Below are positions 1 through 9,861 of a stretch of 33,940 nt of DNA, piece by piece. How positions within the stretch are numbered: the first letter of the stretch is position 1; each line of letters starts with the position of its first letter. The notes under the pieces were generated by a model. The model ran no database searches. It had not been told where the DNA came from and saw only the letters and a list, made by a program, of their open reading frames with translations. The position numbers were made by a program, and so were the translations under genes. The stretch covers positions 1 to 33,940 of the forward strand of contig ONMA01000053.1 of the NCBI GenBank assembly GCA_900318815.1, given 5' to 3'. Origin of the DNA: an uncultured Prevotellaceae bacterium (GTDB lineage Bacteria; Bacteroidota; Bacteroidia; Bacteroidales; Bacteroidaceae).

Positions 1-3000
1 CACGGTGATGTTCAGCGGAGCGTTGATGTTCTGCGAGCCGGTCAGATAGACCGTTGTCTCGTAGGTGCCGATGGGCAGGCTGCCAGCCACGGTGAAGGTA
101 ATCTTCTGCGTTGCAAGCGGTGTGAGTCTGCCGCCGTCATAGTCGGCACTCAGCCAGGAGGGCATTCCGCTCAGGCTCCAGCTTTCGCTCTGCGAACCGC
201 GGTTCTCGATGGTAGCGGTGAAGGTGTTGTCCTCCGTGCCTGTCTTGGTCACGGCCAGCGTGTTCTCCTGCCAGCGCAGGGTGTTCTGCTGCACGTAGAC
301 GCTCCAGGTGATGGGCTGTGCGATGTTGCCGTAGGCATCCTTCACGTTCTTGGCGGTGATGTAGATGTTGCATTCCTCCATCTTGTAAGGCTGCTCGTTC
401 AGGTTCACCTTGATTTGGCGCTCGCTGGCCACGAAGTCGAAGTCAACGTTCGTCAGCGTGGGAGCCGTCTTCAGGGCAGCGGTGTTCTGAGATGAGAGGT
501 CAGAGGTCTGAGCCGGGAGGGTAGTACCACTGGTAGTGCTGTAGAAGCTCAGTTCATTCGTGCTCTCAGCGGTCTTGTCGCTGAATGTGCCGGTTGTCAC
601 CAACTGGTTGTAGTCATCCAGGCCAAGGCTCTCCATCGGGTAGTAAGCCACTAAGCCAGCCTCGTCGCTCTTCACGCGGTTGCACATGTTGTTCTTGATG
701 ACATTGGCTGTGCGGCGGGCCTTCCAGATGCGCACCTCGTCGAAGGCACCTTTCAGCAGTTGGTCATACTGCATTCCTGTTTGATGGGCACCCAGCAACA
801 GCTTGTCGCCATAAAGGGCGGGCATCACAGAGGCCGATAGCTGCTTGCGCTGCTGTCCGTCAATGTAGATGATACCCGAGCCGTTGGTGCTCTTCAGCAC
901 GTTCACGGCCACATGGTGCCACTGTCCGTCGCGCAGGTTCTTGTCATAGACTGCTGTCGTATTAGTGACGCCGTCGATGGCACTCACCTCACCGAGAGTC
1001 AGTTCCATCTTGCCGTCAGCGTTCAGGCGCAGGTCCATAGCCTGTGTGCTCAGCACGGAAGTCACGCCGGTCTGCTCCTCGTCGGCCTTGAACCAGGCTT
1101 CCACGAGGTAGTCGTCAGCAACGGTGGTGTTTAGCGAACCGATGTTCACAGCGGCGGCCTTCGTGCCGTCGAGCGTCAGGGCGAAGTTGTCGCCTGCAAT
1201 CCACCAGGCGTTCTGCGAGGGCAGTGTCATGTTGCGGCTGCGGGCCTTGTCGGTAGCCACGTCGCCGTGACCCTCGTTCAGTTGCCAGTAGCCCATGAGA
1301 CCGTTAGTGAACTGGCTCTTCGAGGTGTACATGTCGGCCTGGGCCTCAGCCATCGAGCGGCTGTCGTCCCAGATGGCCAGTTCCTGCACCTTGGCGGTGA
1401 GGTCGTTGCCACCCACGCTCACGGGGCCGTTGCCATCGTATGCGTCGATGATAGCCTCGTTGAGCAGTGTCACGGTCGAGGCGTCCACAGCATAGCCGGC
1501 ACTTACCGAGTGTTTGTCGGCATCGTAGCTCACGTTCAGGTAAATCCACTCGCCTTGCGGCAGGATATTGACAGATGTAGCCTTGCTACTGTTCACGCTG
1601 ACGGCAAGCTTGCCGTTCTCAATGGCCACGGTGAAGTTGTTGTCGTTCATGCCGTGCATGAGCAGACGGCCATCGGTGGTGTAGTTCACCCACATACTGG
1701 CAGCGAACGACTTACCGCTGAGGTCGATGGTGGCATCGGTCTTGGCAGCTTTCTCGCCAGTCAGGCTCAGGGCCACCTCGTGGGTTACCTCCGTCTCGTT
1801 GAGCACACCCACTACGTCGAAGTTGTTGGGCTTAGTCAGAGCGTTGCCTTGTATGTCCTCGTTGAAGGTGATGGTCAGGTCGTCACCAATGCCTAAGATG
1901 CCGCTGGCAGGCGTCGGCGTGGCGATGAGCTGTGGACGGCTCATGTCGCGAATCACCTCAACCTCCTCGCTCTCGTTGTTCACCTCGCCGCCAATCTGGC
2001 ATACCGTGACAGCACGGAACACGTAGGTCTTGTCGGCAAAGTCATCCTGGCGCAGGTCGATGGCGTAGTCCAGCGTATTCGTTCCTGTCAGCGCGGTCAG
2101 TGCCGACTTGTTAGGCTCATTGCCGGTATAGCCCTTGATATACTCATGCAGGGTGGTGAAGTCGGCATCGTTCTTACCCTTGTACTGCAGGCGTATGCCC
2201 TCCAGGGTCTCCATCGAGTAGTTGTAGCCGCTGATGGAGAGCACGAGCTGGTCTTTCGTATTGGTGTTCACCAGCGAGTGGTTGACTGCCAGATGCACAT
2301 CCGAGCAAGCGGGCTGGAAGTAGGCGCTGAAGCTCGTGGAGTCGGCAATCTCGGGATAGACACCCGTATTGTCCTTCTGGCACTGCGAGGCAATGCGAAT
2401 CTTCACATCCTTATACTCCATCACGCTCTCGTTGGTCTGCTCCACGGTGAAGGTCTTCACCATCGTCTCGCCGGCGGGAACCAGGATAGAGCGTCCGGAA
2501 GTGATGTTCGAACCATCCATCGACACCTTCAGACCGTCGGGGTTGGAGGTCGATACCACGCTGATGTCGAACCAGCCGTCCTCACCCGTATCCGAGTTGT
2601 TGCGGATGTTCACCTTGAAGACACCCTTGCCACCAGCGGGAATACCCGTGATGCTCTGCACCTGGGCCTCAATCTCAGGCTTCTCAATCTGCACGGTCTT
2701 CTGCATGATGATGGTACCGGGCTCGTAGTATTCGGTCACTACCTCGTCCTGATAGGGGCAGGAAGTAGCACCGCCACGGGTATAGAAGATAGGACCGAAG
2801 CCGTCGGGAGCCTTGAACACATCGACGGTCAGGTAGTCATCATCGCCGTCCTCCACAAGGTTGTAGGCAATGGTGGTGCTGGTCGATTCGTCGAGCTGTT
2901 GCTCCTCAGTGACGGTAAGACCTATTTTTTCCTCCAATTCCACGCCGAGGCCAAGACCTGCGAAGCGGTAGCCAGTCTCAAGGCCAATGATGGCGTTGAT

Positions 3001-6000
3001 TTCCTGCACTTCAGTGTTCACCCTCGATTTGGCATTTTCAACGGTCTTCTCCACCGAGATAGCAGCACCGGCATCGAACGAGTGGTTCTCGATGAGCCAG
3101 TCCTTGCTGTTCTGGATGGCGGTCACCTTGGCTTCCTCGTTCTTGCGTAGCTCGTTCTCCCACTTGGCAATCTGCACGTTGTAGAAGTTCACCATGTCTT
3201 GCATACCAGTGGTGTCATTATCCCACGAATCGGGCAGAATCATCGTGTACGAAGGACCTTTGTATCGGCCGGTATTCTTGTCTAATGTATTAAAGCCTAC
3301 GGCGCGAGCACCCCAGACAGCCCTGTCGTTGTTGCTGCTGCCGTACTTAGGATCGTCCTCATCCAGTTCCGTCACGTAGATAGGATCTTTCACGTTAGCG
3401 CCAGGACGAGCCACGTTATCCACGTTGTCAACCTTGGTAAGCAGGCTGTTGCGCAGGGTGATGAAGTTCGGGATGAGGATGTTCTTCACATAGTTCTGGG
3501 TGTAGTTGAAGCCCGTGGTGAACTCCTCGCCTGTGGCGATACCGTCCTCCATCGTGAGCACCGGCTTGTCCTCAGCGTTGTCCCATGTAATATCGACATA
3601 GTGGCAGGCACCGAAGATGATGTTCTTGGCTGAACCGATGAACAGGTCGCCGTCGGCACCGTTGAAGTCGAAGCCGTCGCTGGTCGAGACATCGCGTGTG
3701 GCCGTGATGGTGGTAGTTGAGTTCTTCATGTTCGAGAACGAGAGGTTCAGCTCGGCACCGGCACTGATGGTGGCCGTGCTCTCCAAATCCTGAATCACCA
3801 TGAAGCCGATACCTTCACCCGTTTCGGTCTCCACACCGGCATAAATCTTGGCGTTGGCCGATGTCTCGGAGTGTACGTCTACGGTGCGGCCCTTGGTCAC
3901 GCTCTTGGTAGAGCCCTTGCTCCAGGTGGCAGAAGAGCCTGTACCGGGAGGATCGCGCAGCACCATGGCAATCTCGTCGGGACCCTGAGTCACGAAGTTG
4001 TTGCCCGTAGGCAGGGCACCAAGGATATAGGCAGCGAAGGGGTTAGGATTGCCCTCGTAGGCATTGCCCTCCCAGTTTTGCTCTGCGCCATTATTATTAT
4101 AGGTGATGGTGAGGCCACGGGTATAGGGTTCCTGAACGTTGGGATAGCCCACGGTGAACTCATATTCACCCAAGCCTAAGGAGTCGAGCTCGAAGGTGTT
4201 GTCCTCCATCTCATACACGCTGCCACGGGGATACTGGCTGTTGCCGTTGGTGCATACAATCTTGGCAGTGGTGGCAAACGGGTTCTTCACCGTCACCTTC
4301 TTGCCTACAAGGGGAACCTCGTCAACGATGTCCTCGCCGCTGTCCTTGTTGATATAGCGCTCGCTGGCCGAGATGTGGAAGAAGTGTGTACTCATCTCCT
4401 CATAGACGGGATGACCGAACTTATAGTCGATGGTGCCGTCGGCTTTCACCTCATAGATGTCCACCTTGTGCTCATTGCCGCTCACGTCTTTCACCGTGTA
4501 CTCCTTGATACCGAACGAGCCGTCCTCATTCTCCTTCACGATGAAGGTGGCAGGCTCCTTGTGCTTAATCTTGGCACTGCCCACATACTCGAACTTTTTC
4601 ACTTCATCGTCAATCTTCATCGAGTCGGTGTAGATGAGGTTGGGGTTCGTGGCATCCACTACGGGCAGGTTGTTGAAGTGGATGGCTGTGTTCTTAGGAA
4701 TACTGACGCTGCTCACCTTATAGCGCAACGGGGGCAACTGGGCCACGAACTCACCCGTCTCCGGGTCGGTCACGACCTCGATGTAGTTCTCGTTGGCAGG
4801 TACGCGGGCCGAACCGGAAGCAGCCTCAAACGTGCGGTCTACATCGTTTTTGTCATAGCCCACAGTGGTCGTCTTTTTCTGCTTGGCATTCAGATAACCG
4901 ATGTCGCCGTTCTCTAACTCCAAGGTCAGCTTGGCCTGGCCGATGTTGGCCTTGCCTTGCTGCAGGCCGAGGGGCTTCTCGTACTCAATGTCGCCGCCGG
5001 CCACACGACCAGCCACGCACACGAGGGTGCTGTCATAGAAGGTCAGGCCTTCCACTTCGGCGTTGAAGTTGATGCGCTCGCCCGTTTCGTTCGGGTCTGC
5101 AGGATAGCGGCCTCCCTTCTCGAAGGTGTGACCGTTCAGACTCACCGACACAAAGTGCTTGCCGATGGGCACATCAACTTTGAACTCGCCCTTCGCGTTG
5201 GTCATCACAGGCTGGCCGTCCTTCGAGGCCGTGATGCCATCCACCTTGATATACACATCCTTTACGGGGATGCTGCTATTCGAATAGTACACCGTGCCGC
5301 TCACGGGGAACGAACTGACATCCTCGAAATCCACACCTGTCTGCACTAAGGAGTTCATTGAGAAGAAACGGCTCTGGTTGGCGGGCGAGAATTGGTGGAT
5401 GCCTAAGGTGGGCGTGGCCACATAGTTGGTGCCGTCGCCAGAGATGCTGATGCCGCCAATCATGTAGTTACCCTCCTGGTCGGTATAGCCCATCAAGCTG
5501 AACTGCTTCTCAGAGGGAATGACGGCCGACGAGGTGGTCGGGATGTTCGTAATGCCGTGGTGGCCGTTGCTGATGCCGTTCTGCTTGCTGAAGTCGTAGG
5601 CAAACTTCTGGTTCTGGATGCCCTCGTCGAACGAGTAGTACACCTGCAGGCCGTCCTCGGTGCCCACTAACGGGTGGTTGTAGTTGCGCTCAATCTCGGT
5701 CTGCGTCAGGCAGCGGTTGAACACGCGGAACTCGTCAATGAAACCCCTATATGGGAATGAGTAGGTGCGTTCGGCATAGTTGCCCAGCCCCATGGTGCCA
5801 CGTGACTGATTGGCTATTTGGTTGTCATTGAGCTTGCCGCTTGCAGTAGCCTTACAGATGGTGTCGCCATCCAGCGTATATACCGTAATGAGACTTTCGT
5901 TTCTCTTGTGAGTCATCACCACGTTGGTCCACTTGTCGTAAGGCACGTAGAGATCCTTGCTGAGCGTTTTTCCGCTATTGTTAAATGATACTGACAATTT

Positions 6001-8313
6001 GGTTTTCTCTGAATCAACCTTAGTAATGATCATGTTGATGGTTTTGATCACATCAAAGAGGTAAATGCCATTCGTTACCGAATCCATTTCCGACGACGGA
6101 TTAATCCACATCTGGATAGTGAAGTCGTCGTCGAACATCTTCTTCATGTCGTCGATGGTGGTGGTGCAGGTCAGGCCCGAACCGCCCTCGGTGGTGTTGA
6201 CCGTACCGTCGAAGTAGAGCGAGCGGAAGCGGTTCACGGTGTTGCCGTCGGAGGTGCTGGGGCGCATCGTCACTTTCACGCCATCCACGGCGGTGCCTGA
6301 GCCGAACGATACACGACCGCTCATCGTACCCGTGGCCATGCAGAAGCCGTCACAGGTCTCGCTTTTGCCCACGACCATTTTGCCGTCCTCCTTCTCGGAG
6401 ATGGTGACCTTGTACTCGTTGAACGAGCCTGGCTGGGCCGTCTGGTCATCGTAGCTGTAGGTGGTGGCGGTGCCGTGGGTGGTGTAGATGTCGGCCCAGC
6501 CATTGTTGCCCACACTGCCAAGCGGTCGGCGCTGCAGGGTGAAATAGCACTCGCCAGTGCCAACCTGATTCACCTGCCACGAAAGTTTCACAACATTGGA
6601 ATACTCACCACGCGAAGCCTTGAAGCTGCCTGCCACAAAGGAGGAACCGCCAGAACTGGCACTGATTTCGTCGCCTGTCCATGATTGTCCCTGCACGCTG
6701 GGGAAATACACACGATACCAGTAGGTCTTCTTCGCAGTGATGTCGGTGTCGTCCCAGGTGCCAGTGGTCTTGCTGGGGTCGCTAATCTCCAAAGTCTTCT
6801 TCGTTACCCATGTTGCCTTGTTGTCATCTGAACGTTGCACCTCAATGCTATACTTGTTCGAGCCGGAGGCATCGCTGATGGCGTTGTGCTCCCAGTTCAG
6901 CGTAATCTTACTGTCATAGACCGTGGCCGTCGTGCTGGGGATGGAGAACGACGGGACAATCTTCCAAGTTGTAGAGGCCGACAGCCCAGAGACGTCATCC
7001 TCGCTGCTCACATTATTCCAGCCGTTGGGCACGAAGCACACCGTATAGGTGTAGTCGGTGTCGTAGGCGGGCTTGTCGTTGGGCGACGAAGCCGTGTAGT
7101 TGAGGTCGTAAGTCGCGGCCGAGCCGTTGCTCACATCGCCAAGCTTGATACGCTGCCCGTTGGAGGAAACACGATAGACATACCACTTACCGTTCTTGTC
7201 GCAGTGGCTGGCATCGCTCACCTTCCAGCCCCACGACACGTTCACCTTGCGTGTAAAGGCATCGACGGTCGATACCTTCACGTCCTTCGGACAGGGGTAG
7301 CCAGGAATAGTGATGGCTCCATAGTCCTTGTCGAAGCGGAATGCGTATGATCCAGAGCCAGTTCCATTATAACTGGCTTCCTTGTAGAACTCAAAGCGCG
7401 GGTAGATGGTCTCAGGATCGTAGTTGCTGTTCACGCTGAACTCCCCAGTCTGTGAAAGCGTAGCGTATGCATTGGTAGAGGGGTTCAACCAAGAGTTTGT
7501 ACAATCCTCTTTGTACATAATGGTCTGCGTTGACCAGCCGGAGTAGTTTGAGTAAGATGGATAGGTGAACTTAACTTTCTTGCTGCTTGTGCGGGTGAAG
7601 TTACTATTCGAAATAGAAGGCATCGTCACCGAAGGCGCAGTGGCATTAAACAGCACTTTATTATAATAATTGTGACCGCCATCTCTATAATACCACGTGC
7701 CATACCATTTGATTTGCCGTGTCTTGTTAACGAAGTATCGCTCAATAGCAATGGTAATGGTCATCTCGTAACTATAATCAGTACCAACCCTTTTGCGGGG
7801 GTTGCTTGCAGTGACATACATTAGAGACTTGCAACAATTATACTGCCTCGTTACAATCACTTTGCCCGTATTATTTTTGACAAAATTATGAACATTAGTT
7901 TCATCACTTGAAGATGAGAGACTTGATCCTACTGTGAAATAGCCGCTAAGAAGATTCTTCAGGGTGCATAGATCTTCGCCTTCTACCGTGATTTTGGTAT
8001 CAGACCCCCAGTAGTAGTTGGCTTCATTCCAATCCCAAAACACGACATCGAACGAGTAATAGAGCTTCCCGTTAATACCCACATCACTCGTAGAAAAGTT
8101 TGAGAACGCGGGTTCGTATGCGGCCCTTGCCCCTTGCGTTGCAAAGAGCATCAGCACTGCCGTCAGGCAGCACCGCAATGCCCGCCCGAGGCGTTCGGTC
8201 GGATTTGCAATCCGGCCGCTACGAGTATAGGCATTTGCAATGCAGCACCCGTCTGGCGTCCGCGCTCCTATCGGGGCGCCCCGCCAATTCATTAGTACTT
8301 TTTTCGTTTCCAT
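1..8313 (-). CDS. Giant secreted multidomain LamG/FN3 surface protein (3' end beyond window)
   Basis: Reading from ATG at 8313 the frame stays open to the left edge, giving at least 2771 residues; the C-terminus is outside the window. A signal peptide ends near residue 64 (hydrophobic core about 48-60, 'ATQGARA' then 'AYEP') but has an unusually long basic N-region. Visible parts, in approximate residues: FN3-like sandwiches 338-642; LamG/concanavalin-like domain 694-898 ('FIDEFRVFNR'); carboxypeptidase-regulatory-like repeat 998-1061 ('TNAKGEFKVDVPIGKH'); charged possibly helical stretch 1705-1805; CARDB-like 1878-1938; Ig-like 2123-2175; LamG 2178-2350 and 2361-2558 ('GQWHHVAVNV', 'AFDEVRIWKA'); BACON-like end from 2675. 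Such proteins are normally exported and surface exposed, binding glycans or proteins; the ligand cannot be told. It is last in a minus-strand gene run, 70 nt after the 68-aa gene. Type IX export is plausible but the sorting tail is not visible. Confidence 0.93.
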   Translation of the reverse strand, partial: METKKVLMNWRGAPIGARTPDGCCIANAYTRSGRIANPTERLGRALRCCLTAVLMLFATQGARAAYEPAFSNFSTSDVGINGKLYYSFDVVFWDWNEANYYWGSDTKITVEGEDLCTLKNLLSGYFTVGSSLSSSSDETNVHNFVKNNTGKVIVTRQYNCCKSLMYVTASNPRKRVGTDYSYEMTITIAIERYFVNKTRQIKWYGTWYYRDGGHNYYNKVLFNATAPSVTMPSISNSNFTRTSSKKVKFTYPSYSNYSGWSTQTIMYKEDCTNSWLNPSTNAYATLSQTGEFSVNSNYDPETIYPRFEFYKEASYNGTGSGSYAFRFDKDYGAITIPGYPCPKDVKVSTVDAFTRKVNVSWGWKVSDASHCDKNGKWYVYRVSSNGQRIKLGDVSNGSAATYDLNYTASSPNDKPAYDTDYTYTVCFVPNGWNNVSSEDDVSGLSASTTWKIVPSFSIPSTTATVYDSKITLNWEHNAISDASGSNKYSIEVQRSDDNKATWVTKKTLEISDPSKTTGTWDDTDITAKKTYWYRVYFPSVQGQSWTGDEISASSGGSSFVAGSFKASRGEYSNVVKLSWQVNQVGTGECYFTLQRRPLGSVGNNGWADIYTTHGTATTYSYDDQTAQPGSFNEYKVTISEKEDGKMVVGKSETCDGFCMATGTMSGRVSFGSGTAVDGVKVTMRPSTSDGNTVNRFRSLYFDGTVNTTEGGSGLTCTTTIDDMKKMFDDDFTIQMWINPSSEMDSVTNGIYLFDVIKTINMIITKVDSEKTKLSVSFNNSGKTLSKDLYVPYDKWTNVVMTHKRNESLITVYTLDGDTICKATASGKLNDNQIANQSRGTMGLGNYAERTYSFPYRGFIDEFRVFNRCLTQTEIERNYNHPLVGTEDGLQVYYSFDEGIQNQKFAYDFSKQNGISNGHHGITNIPTTSSAVIPSEKQFSLMGYTDQEGNYMIGGISISGDGTNYVATPTLGIHQFSPANQSRFFSMNSLVQTGVDFEDVSSFPVSGTVYYSNSSIPVKDVYIKVDGITASKDGQPVMTNAKGEFKVDVPIGKHFVSVSLNGHTFEKGGRYPADPNETGERINFNAEVEGLTFYDSTLVCVAGRVAGGDIEYEKPLGLQQGKANIGQAKLTLELENGDIGYLNAKQKKTTTVGYDKNDVDRTFEAASGSARVPANENYIEVVTDPETGEFVAQLPPLRYKVSSVSIPKNTAIHFNNLPVVDATNPNLIYTDSMKIDDEVKKFEYVGSAKIKHKEPATFIVKENEDGSFGIKEYTVKDVSGNEHKVDIYEVKADGTIDYKFGHPVYEEMSTHFFHISASERYINKDSGEDIVDEVPLVGKKVTVKNPFATTAKIVCTNGNSQYPRGSVYEMEDNTFELDSLGLGEYEFTVGYPNVQEPYTRGLTITYNNNGAEQNWEGNAYEGNPNPFAAYILGALPTGNNFVTQGPDEIAMVLRDPPGTGSSATWSKGSTKSVTKGRTVDVHSETSANAKIYAGVETETGEGIGFMVIQDLESTATISAGAELNLSFSNMKNSTTTITATRDVSTSDGFDFNGADGDLFIGSAKNIIFGACHYVDITWDNAEDKPVLTMEDGIATGEEFTTGFNYTQNYVKNILIPNFITLRNSLLTKVDNVDNVARPGANVKDPIYVTELDEDDPKYGSSNNDRAVWGARAVGFNTLDKNTGRYKGPSYTMILPDSWDNDTTGMQDMVNFYNVQIAKWENELRKNEEAKVTAIQNSKDWLIENHSFDAGAAISVEKTVENAKSRVNTEVQEINAIIGLETGYRFAGLGLGVELEEKIGLTVTEEQQLDESTSTTIAYNLVEDGDDDYLTVDVFKAPDGFGPIFYTRGGATSCPYQDEVVTEYYEPGTIIMQKTVQIEKPEIEAQVQSITGIPAGGKGVFKVNIRNNSDTGEDGWFDISVVSTSNPDGLKVSMDGSNITSGRSILVPAGETMVKTFTVEQTNESVMEYKDVKIRIASQCQKDNTGVYPEIADSTSFSAYFQPACSDVHLAVNHSLVNTNTKDQLVLSISGYNYSMETLEGIRLQYKGKNDADFTTLHEYIKGYTGNEPNKSALTALTGTNTLDYAIDLRQDDFADKTYVFRAVTVCQIGGEVNNESEEVEVIRDMSRPQLIATPTPASGILGIGDDLTITFNEDIQGNALTKPNNFDVVGVLNETEVTHEVALSLTGEKAAKTDATIDLSGKSFAASMWVNYTTDGRLLMHGMNDNNFTVAIENGKLAVSVNSSKATSVNILPQGEWIYLNVSYDADKHSVSAGYAVDASTVTLLNEAIIDAYDGNGPVSVGGNDLTAKVQELAIWDDSRSMAEAQADMYTSKSQFTNGLMGYWQLNEGHGDVATDKARSRNMTLPSQNAWWIAGDNFALTLDGTKAAAVNIGSLNTTVADDYLVEAWFKADEEQTGVTSVLSTQAMDLRLNADGKMELTLGEVSAIDGVTNTTAVYDKNLRDGQWHHVAVNVLKSTNGSGIIYIDGQQRKQLSASVMPALYGDKLLLGAHQTGMQYDQLLKGAFDEVRIWKARRTANVIKNNMCNRVKSDEAGLVAYYPMESLGLDDYNQLVTTGTFSDKTAESTNELSFYSTTSGTTLPAQTSDLSSQNTAALKTAPTLTNVDFDFVASERQIKVNLNEQPYKMEECNIYITAKNVKDAYGNIAQPITWSVYVQQNTLRWQENTLAVTKTGTEDNTFTATIENRGSQSESWSLSGMPSWLSADYDGGRLTPLATQKITFTVAGSLPIGTYETTVYLTGSQNINAPLNITV
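8170..8285. repeat. Intergenic-type palindromic repeat lying inside the giant gene's signal-peptide region
   Basis: A cluster of short palindromes: cggatttgcaatccg (8200-8214), gcatttgcaatgc (8231-8243) and ggggcgcccc (8273-8282). It encodes residues 11-48 of the giant protein, between 'METKKVLM' and the hydrophobic core 'LTAVLMLFATQ'. The encoded peptide is rich in Cys, Arg and Gly and unlike any mature domain. I infer an in-frame insertion of a palindromic repeat that lengthened the N-region of the signal peptide. Confidence 0.55.
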
Positions 8314-8354
8314 ACTTAAATGGTTCTTTTTTTATTATCTGTGGAGCTTTCAAT

Positions 8355-8378
8355 CTCTGTGCCTCTGTGTCTCTGTGT
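8355..8378. repeat. Three tandem 8-bp repeats (CTCTGTGY)
   Basis: Three head-to-tail 8-mers, ctctgtgc then ctctgtgt twice, lie in the 70-nt gap between the 68-aa gene and the giant gene. On the coding (minus) strand the leader carries repeated CACAGAG. No TAnnTTTG box is seen in this gap, so the giant gene is probably read from upstream. Confidence 0.8.
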
Positions 8379-8383
8379 CCTAT

Positions 8384-8590
8384 TTAAAAGCCGAAGTCGT
8401 CGAATCCTCCCTCATCATCCCACACGTTGTGACGGGCTCCTGGCGTAAGTTCGCCGTCCTCGTCGATACCACCGTATAGTATCTCATTCTCATTCCCTGA
8501 CACGGAGCCAGTGACAGAATCACAGAGGAACTGTTCCGTCTCAATGAAGTCGACGTGAATGGCTGGTGCGATATATTGTTTCTTGTTCAT
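8384..8590 (-). CDS. Small conserved-type peptide, function unknown (68 aa)
   Basis: The 68-aa product starts 'MNKKQYIAPAIHVDFIETEQ' and continues 'FLCDSVTGSVSG' into an acidic, Gly/Asp-rich tail ending 'DDFGF'. It has no membrane segment and no typical signal peptide. Short proteins with an N-terminal K-K-x-Y-I-x-P-x-I-x-V pattern, then a Leu/Ser patch and a variable acidic tail, are familiar in Bacteroidales near secreted-protein genes; their role is not established. The conserved head and variable tail would also suit a precursor or export substrate, but no modifying enzyme is nearby. The gene begins 8 nt after the stop of the 417-aa secreted protein, so the two are almost certainly co-transcribed. 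Confidence 0.75.
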   Translation of the reverse strand: MNKKQYIAPAIHVDFIETEQFLCDSVTGSVSGNENEILYGGIDEDGELTPGARHNVWDDEGGFDDFGF

Positions 8591-8598
8591 AGCCGTTG

Positions 8599-9852
8599 TT
8601 ATTTAATGATGTATTTGTGTCCGTTGCTGATGTAGAGTCCCTTGGAGGGCTGGCTGACGCGGCGGCCCTGCAGGTCGTAGAGAGTGCCGTTGGTGCGTTC
8701 TGCATGCTGCGGCTCCGTCGTTACAAACTGGATGGCAGTTGCCTCTTCGCCGTCGATGGAAAGGGCTATGCGGGTGTTGGCACTGGAGGCTGCTGCTTCG
8801 GGCAGCATCTCGTAGAAGTCGAAATAGCCGCGGAAGGCCATCATCTTCGTCTTACCCGTGGAGTAGTAGAACTTGCCGCCGCTGAGGAAGAGGGTCTGAT
8901 TGGGCACGAGGAAATCGTTGACATAGTTACCGATGAAACTGTTGTACCAATAATGGGTCTCATATTTGTTCTTGCCAACCTGTACTTGATAAGGATATGG
9001 GTCGCAGTCCACTGATGGTTCTTCTTCTGCTTCTATGTCCACGCCGTCGGCGTTTATCTCAGTCATGTCGTTCTCCACTTTAATGATGTAAGGGTGGTTG
9101 GCCTCGACAGCGGTGACATTCTCAAACTTCACGTTGATGCTCTTCACGGTCTCTTCGGTCTCGTCTGTGTATGTCACATCGCATCCTGTGAAGTCGGCCA
9201 GCTGCACATTCTCTCCGAAGGCGGCCTGCACCTGCTCGCTGCTCATGGCGAAGGGCAGGCAGATGGTGCCCCACTCGCCGCCCTTGATAGTGCGTACTAC
9301 GGTGACGTCGGCATCCTCTTCGGCTTCGGGTGCCTCGGTGGCCGTCTCAAAGAGGTAGGTGCGTCCGGGCACGTAGATGAGGAACGGATCGCCGAGACCC
9401 ACCTCATCGTTGGTCTTGAAGGAGCAAGTGAGGTCAGGCACGTCGTAGATGATGGGATCCTGGTAGTTGTTGTCCTTGTCGCCACCGTAGATGATGCGGA
9501 AGTGGAATACCTCGGGCTCCTGGCCGCGGATGGTGAGCACGCAGCGATGGCCCTGCGTGGAGATGCTACGCTTGCACTCGCGGATGTTTCCCGCCTCGTC
9601 GATGACGGCAATCTCGTAGTTCTCGAGGACGGGGCCGTTCTGTCCCTGCATCACCTGACAGCGGTAGTACATGGCGTTGGGCCAGGTGGTGGGCTGCTCC
9701 CAGTTGGGATAATAGGTGGGACGGTCGTAGATACCGTCGTACTTGCCGTTGGCATCAGGCTCGCTGTCGAATGCCTCGGCCTGGCTGCTGCCAGTGAGGA
9801 AAAGGAATCCTGCCAGCAGCATGCGGATGGTGAAAGTGGTTGTTAGTCTCAT
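8599..9852 (-). CDS. Secreted protein with Prevotella-type C-terminal tail (417 aa)
   Basis: A Sec signal peptide spans about residues 1-27 ('MLLAGFLFLTGSSQAEA'). Two beta-rich parts follow: about 45-170, and about 185-350 with 'GGEWGTICLPFAMSSEQVQ' near 191 and 'MMAFRGYFDFYEM' near 337, a pattern common in Prevotella exported proteins. The C-terminus (391-417) reads 'LYDLQGRRVSQPSKGLYISN' plus a short basic end, resembling abbreviated type IX sorting tails. No catalytic motif was recognised, so a structural or binding role at the cell surface is the best guess. It begins 9 nt after the stop of the upstream 7-TM gene and ends 8 nt before the 68-aa gene: second gene of an apparent operon. Confidence 0.88.
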   Translation of the reverse strand: MRLTTTFTIRMLLAGFLFLTGSSQAEAFDSEPDANGKYDGIYDRPTYYPNWEQPTTWPNAMYYRCQVMQGQNGPVLENYEIAVIDEAGNIRECKRSISTQGHRCVLTIRGQEPEVFHFRIIYGGDKDNNYQDPIIYDVPDLTCSFKTNDEVGLGDPFLIYVPGRTYLFETATEAPEAEEDADVTVVRTIKGGEWGTICLPFAMSSEQVQAAFGENVQLADFTGCDVTYTDETEETVKSINVKFENVTAVEANHPYIIKVENDMTEINADGVDIEAEEEPSVDCDPYPYQVQVGKNKYETHYWYNSFIGNYVNDFLVPNQTLFLSGGKFYYSTGKTKMMAFRGYFDFYEMLPEAAASSANTRIALSIDGEEATAIQFVTTEPQHAERTNGTLYDLQGRRVSQPSKGLYISNGHKYIIK

Positions 9853-9861
9853 AAGATTTTA

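Noticed and set aside
2146-3150. 334-codon plus-strand ORF, and similar long plus-strand ORFs at 1267-1896, 4375-4917 and 6835-7350
   Set aside because: They lie antisense to the giant gene, whose minus-strand frame is open throughout with recognisable LamG and FN3 domains; the antisense products are His/Val/Leu-rich with no domain.
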